A stretch of 38,159 nucleotides of DNA from Candidatus Methanoperedens nitratireducens (GCA_020724545.1 DYGR01000013.1:29548-67706); one strand, 5' to 3'. Counted from the first letter of the stretch, positions 18,734 through 27,205 are shown. Made by a program: numbers and translations. Notes: a model not told the origin generated them from the letters alone.

Positions 18734-19960
18734 TCATAACACTTTCTCCTCATCAAGCACTTCCACCCTGTAATCCTCCATGAGTACTTTTCCATTAACG
18801 ATAGTTGTTTTCACACCACATCCGCAGCCCCTGACAAGGTTCGTGATTATATTTGAAGATGTGAACTGCGGTTTTTTTAGTTCTACAAGGATAATATCAG
18901 CAAAACAGCCGGGTTTAAGTACACCAGCATTAATATTCAATGCCCGTGCGCCGCTCACAGTCGCCATCCCGAGAACTGTAGATGCTGTCATTGAGCGCGG
19001 GTCTTTTAGCTTATGAAGATACAGAGCCATCCTCATCTCCTTCCACATATCAAGATTTCCGCTTGAGGCTGCGCCATCTGTGCCAAGGGCTACGTTTATG
19101 CCTTTCTCAAGCATCCTTGGAACAGGCGAGATCCCCACACCAAGGGCCATATTGCTTGTCGGGCAGTGAACAACATTTACCTTTTTGGTACTCAGGATGT
19201 CGATATCATCATCTGATAGCCAGATGCAGTGGGCAACAAGGATATCAGGCCCGAGTAGATCAATGCTGTTGAGAAAATTAACAGAACACATGCCGTACCG
19301 CTTTTTCATTAAATGCAGCTCATCCTCTGTCTCAAGGACATGGATATGAATCCTGAAATTGTCCCCCGCAGCCAGCTCCCTAACTTTTACCAGAAATTCT
19401 TTTGAGCACGAAGCCGCTGAATGCGGAGCATACATGGTTGTAATCCTGCCGTCTTCTGCACCGCTCCATTTTCTGGCAAAATCCATCCTGCTCTTGAGTT
19501 TTGAATCAGAATCCTCATTTATGCCTTCGATCATCCCGTATCCCAAAGCAGCCCTCATGCCTGTTTCCTTAACCACGGACGCCACCTCATCCATGTGGAT
19601 ATACATATCAGCAAAAGCAGTGGTGCCTGATCTTATCATCTCAAGTACTCCAAGGTATGCGCCGGATCTCACGTCAGCAGGAGTCAGTTTGATTTCAGCC
19701 GCCTGGATCTTTTTAATCCACTCCCCATAGGACAGATCATCTGCAAACCCGCGGAAAAGGGTCATCGGGAGGTGTGTATGAGCATTGATAAGGCCGGGCA
19801 TAACAGCGCACCCTTTTGCATCGATCACCTTATCGGCTCTTTCATCCGTATTTTTTCCGATAAAGGTTATTAAACCGCTATCTACGACTATCACCCCCTC
19901 ATCTATGCTTGTGCCATTCATCGTTAGTATGCGGCCGCCCCTGATTATTAAGTCTGCCAT
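18734..19960 (-). CDS. dadD: SAH/MTA/5'-deoxyadenosine deaminase (amidohydrolase)
   Basis: A metal-dependent amidohydrolase that deaminates S-adenosylhomocysteine, methylthioadenosine or 5'-deoxyadenosine to the inosine analogue. Motifs: metal ligands HTH in NAHTHLPM (61-63), the RGFADDLSY block for substrate binding, HIHVLETEDE, AHCIWLSDDD and the catalytic LGTDGAASSGN. Length (408) is slightly below the usual 420-435. In methanogens this family recycles the 5'-deoxyadenosine of radical-SAM enzymes such as ThiC, but substrate preference cannot be read from sequence. It starts 14 bases after a membrane-bound winged-helix regulator, indicating an operon. Confidence 0.9.
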   Translation of the reverse strand: MADLIIRGGRILTMNGTSIDEGVIVVDSGLITFIGKNTDERADKVIDAKGCAVMPGLINAHTHLPMTLFRGFADDLSYGEWIKKIQAAEIKLTPADVRSGAYLGVLEMIRSGTTAFADMYIHMDEVASVVKETGMRAALGYGMIEGINEDSDSKLKSRMDFARKWSGAEDGRITTMYAPHSAASCSKEFLVKVRELAAGDNFRIHIHVLETEDELHLMKKRYGMCSVNFLNSIDLLGPDILVAHCIWLSDDDIDILSTKKVNVVHCPTSNMALGVGISPVPRMLEKGINVALGTDGAASSGNLDMWKEMRMALYLHKLKDPRSMTASTVLGMATVSGARALNINAGVLKPGCFADIILVELKKPQFTSSNIITNLVRGCGCGVKTTIVNGKVLMEDYRVEVLDEEKVL

Positions 19961-19974
19961 GATAAATGATAAGA

Positions 19975-21057
19975 TTATTGGTTCTTATCTTTAACTACCA
20001 GCCTTATGATATTCTCTTTACCTTTTCTTATCTTGAGAATCCGCCCATCCTCTTTCATCTTTGCCAGAATGATACTTATCTTGGATTTTGAGAGTCCACT
20101 TTCCTTAACAATATCGGATTGATAAGCCTGCCCTCCACATCTGGTGAGGTACTGCTCTATCATCTCTTCATACCCCAGGATCTCTGTTGTCATATCTAGA
20201 AGCGGTATTAAAGCGGCACCATCCGTGTTAGTTCCAGTGCTATCAACATGGACAGCACTGTCTGCTGTGTTATCAATCAAACTGTTATCATTTCTCCCAT
20301 TCACTCGCCTTCTCTTCCAGAAAACGATCAAGGTGCCAGATATCAGGATAGCTATAGGGACTAATATCAGAAGCCATGTACCCTGATTTATACTCTGGTA
20401 TGGCGGGTATGTGTCCTCCTGGATTATTTTGCGTGAGAGTACCAGATATGGTTCTCCTTTATCAAAGCTGGTAAAGGAGAACCATATCAATCGGTCCCCA
20501 TCGAGTTTATCAAAACTCGGGGATGCATTCAGAACATCATAACCAGCAGGTATTTTGATTGTAAGCTTATCTAGTGGAGTCGGGAGCACAATATCTATAC
20601 CTTCTGGAAAAGCATCGCCTATTACGATCCCTGATGAGTTCGTACGCGAAAAATTCTCCCATTCAAAACTGTAGCGAATTATACCAAAGATACGTGGGGT
20701 GGTTTTTACTATATCATAGGAAACATTAAAGTCTCTAATGCGCATAGGGCGGCCGGAGTAATTCTCTGCCGAAAGCACAGATCTGTTAATATCGTTCCAT
20801 AATGATGACGCCTGGATTGATCTGGATATACTCTGCTCGTTCAGTATATATTTAGATTCCCACTCACTTATCCCTGACGGGGAAGTGAGTGGGACGTGAT
20901 TTTCCACAGCCCACAGTGCACTTCCATTCTCGTAAATATCGATAGTTGCTATTGTTTGTGCTGTTGTTATAGTTTGTGCTATAGCTGCCTGGTTCCACAG
21001 CATTAAAAAAATCAACAGAAGAATTGCTCTCATAATCAGTACAGCACTTGATGGCAT
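19975..21057 (-). CDS. Membrane-anchored winged-helix transcription regulator (COG2512-like)
   Basis: A 360-residue protein in three parts: an N-terminal signal or anchor (hydrophobic 9-27), an extracellular beta-rich sensor domain of about 180 residues with several N-glycosylation sequons, one membrane helix (about 228-245) followed by the basic KRRRVNGR, and a cytoplasmic winged helix at the C-terminus (QSDIVKESGLSKSKISIIL, KEDGRIL). This is the layout of archaeal membrane-associated predicted regulators. The start is uncertain: ATG 21057 or ATG 21033, neither with a clear ribosome binding site. It is followed closely by the SAH/deoxyadenosine deaminase gene, which it may or may not control. 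Confidence 0.85.
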   Translation of the reverse strand: MPSSAVLIMRAILLLIFLMLWNQAAIAQTITTAQTIATIDIYENGSALWAVENHVPLTSPSGISEWESKYILNEQSISRSIQASSLWNDINRSVLSAENYSGRPMRIRDFNVSYDIVKTTPRIFGIIRYSFEWENFSRTNSSGIVIGDAFPEGIDIVLPTPLDKLTIKIPAGYDVLNASPSFDKLDGDRLIWFSFTSFDKGEPYLVLSRKIIQEDTYPPYQSINQGTWLLILVPIAILISGTLIVFWKRRRVNGRNDNSLIDNTADSAVHVDSTGTNTDGAALIPLLDMTTEILGYEEMIEQYLTRCGGQAYQSDIVKESGLSKSKISIILAKMKEDGRILKIRKGKENIIRLVVKDKNQ

Positions 21058-21208
21058 CGGTATTAAGATTTGCTACTCAATCATCATCGTGATTCTTGTC
21101 TTTACTATCCTTATGTTCATTCAGTTTTTATTATAATAACTGAATACTATGTGCCAACTCGCTGTGGTTCTTCACTGTTTCTGTTGGTTTCGATTATGTT
21201 AGATTATG

Positions 21209-21898
21209 TTACTCTCCTATTATTATATTAGCCCCATCGGTCTCATATTCAAGCCAGTGAGTAGGTTTTTGTGATAAGCCTACTACCCTGATAAAATTCT
21301 TATCATCCTCAGATTTGACCTCTATCATACAGTCGAATAGTTGATTTAAGGCCGAGATTGCCTGCATATCATGTATACCGCTCTCCAGTACATATATCCC
21401 AATACCCCCTATTGCTCTGATACGTCCGGTAAAAACGTGAAGGAACCTGTATATCGTTTTAATATTAGAATACATTAATAATGTGGAAAGTGAATTGATG
21501 CTAAGTTGAATTTTTCTTATATTCTCTGTCCCAAGGAATTTCTCGAAAAATTGGCTGATTCTAATACCTATTCCTGTTAAATCGATTGGACTGTTTGCTA
21601 CTTTAATATTCTCATCTTCGTCCGCCGTATTACCAATCATTTTTGTAACACAATCAACTATTCCAATTCTTGAAGATAATAATTTATTTTCCTTGAACCA
21701 TTCTAGAATATGAGCTCCCGGCTCACGCGTGTTCACTGTTATTATTGCATCCTCGTTTTTTGCTACACCATGGTACATTATGTGATTCAAAATAACCTCT
21801 TTTCCGCTCATCGGTGGGCCGACTAACAGTATATTTGATCCTTTCTTTGTATCTGCACCCAATAACTCATCCAATCTTGGGATTCCTATCTCAATCAT
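21209..21898 (-). CDS. KaiC/RAD55-like RecA-fold ATPase with altered Walker A
   Basis: A 229-residue RecA-superfamily protein starting at the ATG at 21898, which has a good ribosome binding site (GAGGGAGA) and the typical start IGIPRLDELLG. The P-loop reads GPPMSGKEV (27-35), so Glu34 replaces the Ser or Thr that coordinates magnesium; ATP binding may still occur but hydrolysis is doubtful. Later blocks ISINSLSTLLMYS-like (LSINSLSTLLMYSN) and GGIGIYVLESG fit the single-domain archaeal KaiC/RAD55 group, often linked to signalling rather than repair. The frame is open back to a GTG at 22009, but that extension is hydrophobic and unlikely to be translated. Confidence 0.8.
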   Translation of the reverse strand: MIEIGIPRLDELLGADTKKGSNILLVGPPMSGKEVILNHIMYHGVAKNEDAIITVNTREPGAHILEWFKENKLLSSRIGIVDCVTKMIGNTADEDENIKVANSPIDLTGIGIRISQFFEKFLGTENIRKIQLSINSLSTLLMYSNIKTIYRFLHVFTGRIRAIGGIGIYVLESGIHDMQAISALNQLFDCMIEVKSEDDKNFIRVVGLSQKPTHWLEYETDGANIIIGE

Positions 21899-22000
21899 AC
21901 TATCTCCCTCTATATACCTCTGTGAATCAGTACTTGCAGAGTGTATCAGTAGTGCTGCAAGGTGGAATTCAGGCATGTCAATAATAATAATGATTACCAA

Positions 22001-22016
22001 CATAAACACATCGATA
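22001..22016 (-). promoter_or_regulatory. Second copy of the 16-bp shared motif
   Basis: Exact match on the minus strand to TATCGATGTGTTTATG at 2387-2402, about 100 bases ahead of the KaiC-like ATG. A shorter match (ATCGATGTG, plus strand, 9761-9769) lies at the putative 5' end of the toxin-like gene. Role unknown. Confidence 0.35.
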
Positions 22017-22153
22017 ATTTCTGAGGTTTTTTAGGATTTTTACGGTATATAATAATCTATTATAGTTTTATATGGTTTTTATGTGTTATTTTTGATGATT
22101 ACAGTGCTAAAAAGCCATAGTTTCTTTATCACGTAGAAGCGGGCTGAACTTAG

Positions 22154-22210
22154 AATCAAGTCTTCACTGAGGATGAGTACCGGAAGATCATTGCGGGTCT
22201 GCCTGAGTAA
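22154..22210 (+). pseudogene. Coding-like tail, possible gene remnant
   Basis: A short frame ending in a TAA encodes QVFTEDEYRKIIAGLPE, which looks like the charged C-terminal helix of a real protein, but the frame is closed directly upstream by a TAG and there is no start codon. It may be the last piece of a decayed gene; no family is recognised. Confidence 0.2.
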
Positions 22211-22417
22211 TAACATAATTGAAAAAAGTAATATACCATAATTAATAATATAGGGTTAATTGCAGTCCATATACACTACAACGGAGGGCTCAAGAGGAAC
22301 AAACAGATCGCTTTAGTAACACAAAACTTTTCCGTATATCATTCCATTATCGAAGAGGCCCGTTCCCGCAAGCTGGATCTACTGGTTCTTGCTCCATCCC
22401 AACTTATACCGGCTAAC

Positions 22418-23053
22418 GTGGGTGTAGTTATTACAACTAAAAATGAGTATATTAAAATTAATTTTAATCACGACAGGATGATTATAGCAGATAAACCAGG
22501 ATCAACCATCGATAAGGCTCTTTCTTTACTCTCAATGGAGGACTTCGACAGGATAATAATAGGGATAGATCCAGGAAAGCATCCTGGTATGGCAGTACTT
22601 GGAAATGATAGAACACTCTCAGTTCACCATATATCTGTGGAAGAGGTCTGTCCGCTGATAGAAAAGATTATGCATGAATACCAGAATAAAAAAATCATAA
22701 TCAGGATCGGACATGGGGCCAGGCTTATTCGTTCAAGGCTTATTAACGAGATCCTTGATATGGGCCTTCAGGTAGAAATGGTTGATGAGACTGGGACAAC
22801 ACCCCATCTTGGTAAAGGCATGCGCGGTCGGATGAGCTCTGACATTATCGCTGCTATCAAAATTGCAAAGATCCCGGGAAAAACCGTAGGAAAACAGTTC
22901 ATAGAGCCGTCACAGGGTGAGGTGAGGGTGGTCCAGGAGCGCAGCAGAGAATACTCAAACGGCCGCTCTACAATACCAAGGTTGCTTGCCAGGGCGGTAG
23001 CGAAGGGTGAACTAACCCTGGATGAGGCTATGGAGAGGCATAACGGCTGTTAG
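22418..23053 (+). CDS. Predicted RNase H-fold (RuvC-like) protein, 5' end abnormal
   Basis: The core has the RNase H-fold strand motif IIIGIDPGKHPGMAVL, with Asp as a candidate metal ligand, IIIRIGHGARLIRSRLINE, then VEMVDETGTTPHLG and MSSDIIAAIKIA with further acidic residues. This fits archaeal RuvC/YqgF-like predicted nucleases. The first conventional start is a GTG at 22418, but clearly coding sequence continues upstream in the same frame: residues such as YHSIIEEARSRKLDLLVLAPS are encoded from about 22304. That extension reaches a TAA at 22229-22231 with no ATG, GTG or TTG. Either an unusual start codon (ATC 22307, ATT 22259) is used or the start has been lost. It overlaps the convergent DUF373 gene by four bases. 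Confidence 0.75.
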   Translation: MGVVITTKNEYIKINFNHDRMIIADKPGSTIDKALSLLSMEDFDRIIIGIDPGKHPGMAVLGNDRTLSVHHISVEEVCPLIEKIMHEYQNKKIIIRIGHGARLIRSRLINEILDMGLQVEMVDETGTTPHLGKGMRGRMSSDIIAAIKIAKIPGKTVGKQFIEPSQGEVRVVQERSREYSNGRSTIPRLLARAVAKGELTLDEAMERHNGC

Positions 23054-24147
23054 TATTTTGAGATACCCTCCCTGGATGATCTTATGGATAGTCTTGCCCC
23101 TATAGTTGCTGTGAAAATCGCAAGCAGTATAGTCAAGAATAGAAACTGCTGCCCATCCTCAAGTACCGGATATCCGGTCATTGCCTCACGTATGACCAGA
23201 ATATAGGTGCTGCCGCTCCAGAATAGAATACCGCTTGCAATAATAAAGAACGGGTGCGACCAGTGCCGTCCAACATTCTCATTTGCTAAACGCATATCGA
23301 TTATTTTTCCTGCACTGATCAGTACTCCTGCAATAACATACCACCATGTAGAGGCATTGATATACCCCATCAGCAGGATAAGTATTCCCGACCATATTCC
23401 CTCGTTATAATAATGCCATAGCTCAATTCCTCCCTGAACGGTCCCGATCAGGGATAGTACTATGGCTGCAAGATACATAATAAAAGTAATCTTTCCACCC
23501 TGGAGGGAATTCATCATGGAGGCATGGAAATTACTGAGAGCATCATCAAGGCCGGTGCCGCGGAATAGCATGTAAATCCCGATTGCCCCTGTGATAGCAA
23601 TGAGCGCAATCTCGGGTCTGTTGGCATACAATGAGATAGCGTATATCATAAACGCAAGACCAAGCGGCATGAAAATTGTATGTGAGATTTTGGGGTCGTT
23701 AAAAGCCTGCTTTATTATATAGTATGTACTCTCCAGGTTCTCATGCTGCTTGACAATTACCCTTCGCACCGAATCCACTTTTATCCTGGATTGAATGATA
23801 GGCAGAACAGATTCATCCTCTGCACCGTCTGAGACAAGGATTGCCCTCTCTGGTCTTAATTGTTCAATTATTTTCTCAAACTGCTCTGATATTTTCTTAT
23901 CAGCCAGAATTCCTACATCCTTGTTCCCTGCTATTGAAACGATCTCAACGTCGTTTTTTTCAGCAATTAATTTATCATATACATTTATTCCACCGAAAAT
24001 TGTGTTAATATCAGAATCCTCAGGGTCGCTGTATGCAAGTCTGATGGCCGCATCAAGGTTTGCAGCACGCCCGATAACAGGACTTAAGACACCTGCTTTC
24101 TCCCCAAGATCATTATCCCTATCAATGCATATAATAAGTGTCTTCAT
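23050..24147 (-). CDS. DUF373 family membrane protein
   Basis: A 365-residue protein of the archaeal DUF373 (COG2237) family. The N-terminal 150 residues form a soluble alpha/beta domain (TLIICIDRDNDLGEKAGV, then AILVSDGAEDESVLPII), followed by a variable linker and about seven membrane helices. Function is unknown; the soluble domain looks like a nucleotide- or phosphate-binding fold. The ATG at 24147 is preceded by a TATA-like box (24167-24179), implying a short leader. The 3' end overlaps the convergent RNase H-fold gene by four bases. Confidence 0.9.
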   Translation of the reverse strand: MKTLIICIDRDNDLGEKAGVLSPVIGRAANLDAAIRLAYSDPEDSDINTIFGGINVYDKLIAEKNDVEIVSIAGNKDVGILADKKISEQFEKIIEQLRPERAILVSDGAEDESVLPIIQSRIKVDSVRRVIVKQHENLESTYYIIKQAFNDPKISHTIFMPLGLAFMIYAISLYANRPEIALIAITGAIGIYMLFRGTGLDDALSNFHASMMNSLQGGKITFIMYLAAIVLSLIGTVQGGIELWHYYNEGIWSGILILLMGYINASTWWYVIAGVLISAGKIIDMRLANENVGRHWSHPFFIIASGILFWSGSTYILVIREAMTGYPVLEDGQQFLFLTILLAIFTATIGARLSIRSSREGISKY

Positions 24148-24213
24148 TGAGTTCTGTTATCTTCACCTTTATATAAATAGAATTCGCACCTATCGAGCAA
24201 TTTCTCGTATTCA

Positions 24214-24272
24214 GACAGGATTAACAGGATTGACAGGATATATTTTAATCCTGTTCATCCTGTTATCCTGTC
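24214..24272. repeat. Imperfect inverted repeat built from ACAGGAT units
   Basis: The left arm (24214-24239) has three ACAGGAT-type units; the right arm (24248-24272) is nearly its reverse complement, with an eight-base AT spacer. It would fold into a long hairpin. It lies between the end of the CAP-protein gene and the DUF373 promoter. Similar CAGGATTAACAGGAT elements occur scattered in many genomes; here it may act as a bidirectional terminator or be a dispersed repeat. Confidence 0.6.
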
Positions 24273-24280
24273 AAGACAAG

Positions 24281-24364
24281 ATCATTTTTGGACATGTCAA
24301 TGACCCTGAATCCTACGGAATCACGCCTGTGGAGTATGCCAGGCTTTACAAGACGATATTATAA
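24281..24364 (+). pseudogene. C-terminal fragment of an unrecognised gene
   Basis: Starting eight bases after the inverted repeat, an open frame ends in TAA and encodes GHVNDPESYGITPVEYARLY, which reads like a genuine protein C-terminus. There is no start codon and the upstream in-frame sequence is the repeat itself. I interpret it as a truncated gene remnant next to a repeat; it could be chance. Confidence 0.25.
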
Positions 24365-24384
24365 ACTATTACATTGGCATGGCC

Positions 24385-25446
24385 TCAGTTACTGCTACTC
24401 ATTGCTGTGAAATTATTATTTATGGAGTTCTTACCCGTTGTCAGAGTTATAGCCTGAATAATAGAACTGGTAGGCATAAAGTCTCTCTTGATCCCTCCTA
24501 TTACATTATATCTGCCTGCAGGCAGATAATAAAACTTATAAAAGCCCTGCGCATCGGTGGATGTTTCTTTTTTAATGACATTGCCATCTCTACTGATGCC
24601 AGTCAGCCTGATGCTCCAGCCCGATAAACCTGTCTCACCGGCATCCCATCTTCCATTGCCGTTGGTATCATTGATATAATATCCTGAGATACCGCCAGAG
24701 CCAGATGCTAGTATTGGAGTTGGTGTTGGAATAGGTGTTGGGGTGGGTGTTGGGGTGGGTGTTGGTGTTAGGGTGGATGTTGGTGTAGGGGTTGGAGTAG
24801 GTGTTAATGTAGGGGTTGGTGTTAAAGTGGGTGTTAATGTAGGGATTGGTGTTGGAGTGGGTGTTAATGTAGGGATTGGTGTCGGGGTCGGGCTTGTGTT
24901 GATGGGCTTCACTACCTTGCTGCCGAAATCGGCCACCCAGGCACAATTGCCTGCGTTACAACTGCGGGATATGCCAATAGCAGCGTATGAGCTGCTGAGC
25001 ATGATAGCGTTGTGACCTGGGCTGTTCTTCCATGCATTAAATGCCTGCTGAGCGGTCGTCATCCCGCCATTATATCCCCAGGCGAGGATCTCTCCTGCAG
25101 AAGCACTCACTCCAGCCGGATAACCGAAATCGCGCAGACGCTTATCGAACGTGCGTCCGGTGGAATCGGTATGCGAACATGTATACCTGCCAGCCACGCA
25201 AGTGGTAAGCATATCGTCGCTCATCCAGTTTGCAGCATCCTGGAGTAACGCATCTACACTAAGCTTACCGAGATCATTCTGTGCGCGATAGTTGTTGATG
25301 AGGTTTAAGAAGGATTGGGTCTCACTATCCGACAGCGCACTTGCGCCACCTGCCAGCAATAATACCAGTGTTATTCCAACTGCTATTCTGAGGGCACTCC
25401 CTCTGTAAAAAATATTATACAATATTGTTTTTTTCATTTTTTTCAT
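24385..25446 (-). CDS. Secreted CAP/SCP-domain protein with Pro/Thr linker and SdrD-B-like domain
   Basis: In order: a basic N-terminus and hydrophobic signal peptide (about 18-37, ending GGASA); a CAP (cysteine-rich secretory/PR-1-like) domain at about 42-180 with [34 protein letters not shown] and CAWVADFG; a Pro/Thr-rich linker of about 60 residues ([18 protein letters not shown] units); and a C-terminal SdrD-B-like beta sandwich with [18 protein letters not shown] and FYYLPAGRY. The product is extracellular. CAP proteins are widespread but their molecular function in archaea is unknown. The ATG at 25446 has a GGTGGT ribosome binding site seven bases upstream. Confidence 0.9.
   Translation of the reverse strand: MKKMKKTILYNIFYRGSALRIAVGITLVLLLAGGASALSDSETQSFLNLINNYRAQNDLGKLSVDALLQDAANWMSDDMLTTCVAGRYTCSHTDSTGRTFDKRLRDFGYPAGVSASAGEILAWGYNGGMTTAQQAFNAWKNSPGHNAIMLSSSYAAIGISRSCNAGNCAWVADFGSKVVKPINTSPTPTPIPTLTPTPTPIPTLTPTLTPTPTLTPTPTPTPTSTLTPTPTPTPTPTPIPTPTPILASGSGGISGYYINDTNGNGRWDAGETGLSGWSIRLTGISRDGNVIKKETSTDAQGFYKFYYLPAGRYNVIGGIKRDFMPTSSIIQAITLTTGKNSINNNFTAMSSSN
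24714..24896 (-). repeat. Low-complexity tandem hexamer tract encoding the Pro/Thr linker
   Basis: The DNA is a degenerate array of 6-base units (ACCCCT/ACACCA-like on the coding strand) encoding alternating Pro and Thr with some Ile, Leu and Ser. Such tracts expand and contract readily, so linker length is likely to vary between strains. Confidence 0.8.
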
Positions 25447-25658
25447 TTTTTTACCACCGTTTAAGCTAGGAATAAGTTGTTAACAGTTATCTAATATAAA
25501 TATAACGAGAGTTTTTTGAATTATTTTGAACTTTTAACCTCCATTACTGTTTGCTTTAGTTTTTTGTCGTTTATAATAAGTTTTTTTTGAAATTGTAGTT
25601 AAATAGATATTGTTCTATTGCATGGAAAGATACATCGTTAGGCTCTCATCTTCATATG

Positions 25659-25671
25659 TTTTAAATATAGG
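25659..25671 (+). promoter_or_regulatory. TATA-like box of the FAD oxidoreductase gene
   Basis: TTTTAAATATAGG lies about 40 bases ahead of the ATG at 25705. The rest of the 258-base gap after the CAP gene is AT-rich and shows no other feature. Confidence 0.4.
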
Positions 25672-25704
25672 TTGTAGATATAGAATATGAAAGGGAGAAA
25701 CGTT

Positions 25705-27045
25705 ATGAATCCTATGCCAGATCATAACACTTATGATGCGATTGTTGTAGGAGGAGGAATTTCAGGCCTTTTGTCTGCGCTGACTCTCGGAAAGAAAGGG
25801 AACAACATTCTTCTTCTTGAAAAAATTGACGCTCTTGGCGGGAACTGCAGGACATATGAACCTGAGGACTATCCTGGCTGGCGTGTGGATACTGGCATCC
25901 ATGCAATAACAGATCTCATTTATGGCCCGCTGAGGCAATTAGAGCACTACTTTGACCCCGGAAAATTTCCCACATTCAGGCGGCATAATGACTACTATCT
26001 TCGCAAAAAAGACGGACTGGAAAAATTTCCATCGACCCTTCCGGGTTTCCTGAAAATGAATGCCCTTCCGGCAAAAGATAAGGTGATCCTTGCAGAAGAT
26101 CTTCTGAATGCAGTAATATCGCGCGCCATTTTTGGGGAAAAACAAAAGGCTGTATACGATGTCATATCAAAGCATCGGCTCAGCAAAAAAACAATGCAGT
26201 TCGTGAATGCGCTTTGTTATCTGTTGAGCGGGCTTTCAATGGAAAAGACATCAGTATCCCGGCTTCTGGAAGGGTGTGGATTCAGCTCTGGTGGTAAAAG
26301 AGGAATAATAAAACGGATTGCTGAAACCGCGAAGCTCTTCAATAATTTCGGATACCGCTCACAGGGCTATCCCCTGGGCGGCATACAGTCGATAACTGAT
26401 GGTGTAATCGCATCATTTCCGAAAAACGTGAATTATCATAAAAGCGAAGAAGTCCAAAAGATTGAAAAGGACGAAAGCGGTTTTTGTGTTTCAACCTCGG
26501 AAGCCGATTACCTTTCTGACAAAGTTATCTATTCGGGGGAAGTAAAAAAGCTGCCCGGTATTATCGAGATGCCTGTGGGATGGAGCCAGCAGGTAAAAGA
26601 ACTGGAGCAGGCAACGGCAATGACAATCTGGCTCGGGCTTAAGGAACCTATACCAGAGTTCAATTATAACGGCTCGGAAGTGTTTTATGATGTTTGTGAT
26701 ACTGATAAAGAATTGTTCTACTGGCTCATGCCTGTGCCTGAGCTTGCGCCGCGAAATAAAGGTCTTGTAGGAGTGAGCACGATAATAGACCCGAAAAAAT
26801 GCCATGATTCGGAGGAAAAACTTCTCAACACAATATACTCTCTGGTGCCAGCAGTAGAGAAGAATATTGAGATGATGCATACTCAAGTAATGGCTCCCGA
26901 GAAGGCGGCTGTCTCCCTCAATTATTTTCCTTCGATTAAAACCCCTGTTAACGGCCTGTATGTTGTCGGAACGGATACCGATATGCGAAGTATGGGCATA
27001 ACCCGCGCAGGATACTCAGTGCTTGAACTATTAAAATCATTATGA
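25705..27045 (+). CDS. CrtI/phytoene-desaturase-like FAD-dependent oxidoreductase
   Basis: The N-terminal Rossmann motif is IVVGGGISGLLSALTLGKKG followed by an ADP-ribose-binding LLLEKIDALGGNCRTY. The closing block VNGLYVVGTDTDMRSMGITRAGYS is the C-terminal FAD motif of carotenoid/phytoene desaturase-type oxidoreductases. About 446 residues, soluble or peripheral. In archaea such proteins act on carotenoids, retinoids or isoprenoid side chains, or are of unknown substrate; no isoprenoid genes are adjacent to decide. The frame opens at ATG 25687, but the ATG at 25705 is preferred because GGGAGA lies six bases before it. Confidence 0.85.
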   Translation: MNPMPDHNTYDAIVVGGGISGLLSALTLGKKGNNILLLEKIDALGGNCRTYEPEDYPGWRVDTGIHAITDLIYGPLRQLEHYFDPGKFPTFRRHNDYYLRKKDGLEKFPSTLPGFLKMNALPAKDKVILAEDLLNAVISRAIFGEKQKAVYDVISKHRLSKKTMQFVNALCYLLSGLSMEKTSVSRLLEGCGFSSGGKRGIIKRIAETAKLFNNFGYRSQGYPLGGIQSITDGVIASFPKNVNYHKSEEVQKIEKDESGFCVSTSEADYLSDKVIYSGEVKKLPGIIEMPVGWSQQVKELEQATAMTIWLGLKEPIPEFNYNGSEVFYDVCDTDKELFYWLMPVPELAPRNKGLVGVSTIIDPKKCHDSEEKLLNTIYSLVPAVEKNIEMMHTQVMAPEKAAVSLNYFPSIKTPVNGLYVVGTDTDMRSMGITRAGYSVLELLKSL

Positions 27046-27205
27046 AAAACTAGTTCACTTGTTCTCTTATCACAGAAAGCTTTTATCTGTTCTCCTCCAA
27101 ATGTATCATGTGTATTTCTGATAAAGCAGAATATTGAAACTTAATTATCCGTTTCAGTGGCTCGCTGACCACCGCCTTAGGCAGTGGTATGAGGGGTGGA
27201 ATAAT

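Larger units (their letters stand above)
21899..22231. other. Gene-poor stretch upstream of the KaiC-like gene
   Basis: About 330 bases without a confident gene. It holds the 16-bp shared motif (22001-22016), AT-rich promoter-like DNA (22020-22110), a short coding-like tail on the plus strand (22154-22210) and in-frame stops before the RNase H-fold gene. Nothing resembling a structured RNA is convincing. Confidence 0.4.

Noticed and set aside
21899-22009. N-terminal extension of the KaiC-like protein to GTG 22009
   Set aside because: The extension is a hydrophobic run not seen in the family, and the ATG at 21898 has a strong ribosome binding site.
22085-22210. C/D box small RNA (TGATGA and CTGA boxes)
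   Set aside because: Box-like words occur, but there is no convincing internal D'/C' pair or terminal stem; the motifs are too short to count.
24714-24896. CRISPR-like short repeats and an antisense Gly-Val frame
   Set aside because: This is the coding tract of the Pro/Thr linker read on the other strand; units are 6 bases and have no spacers.
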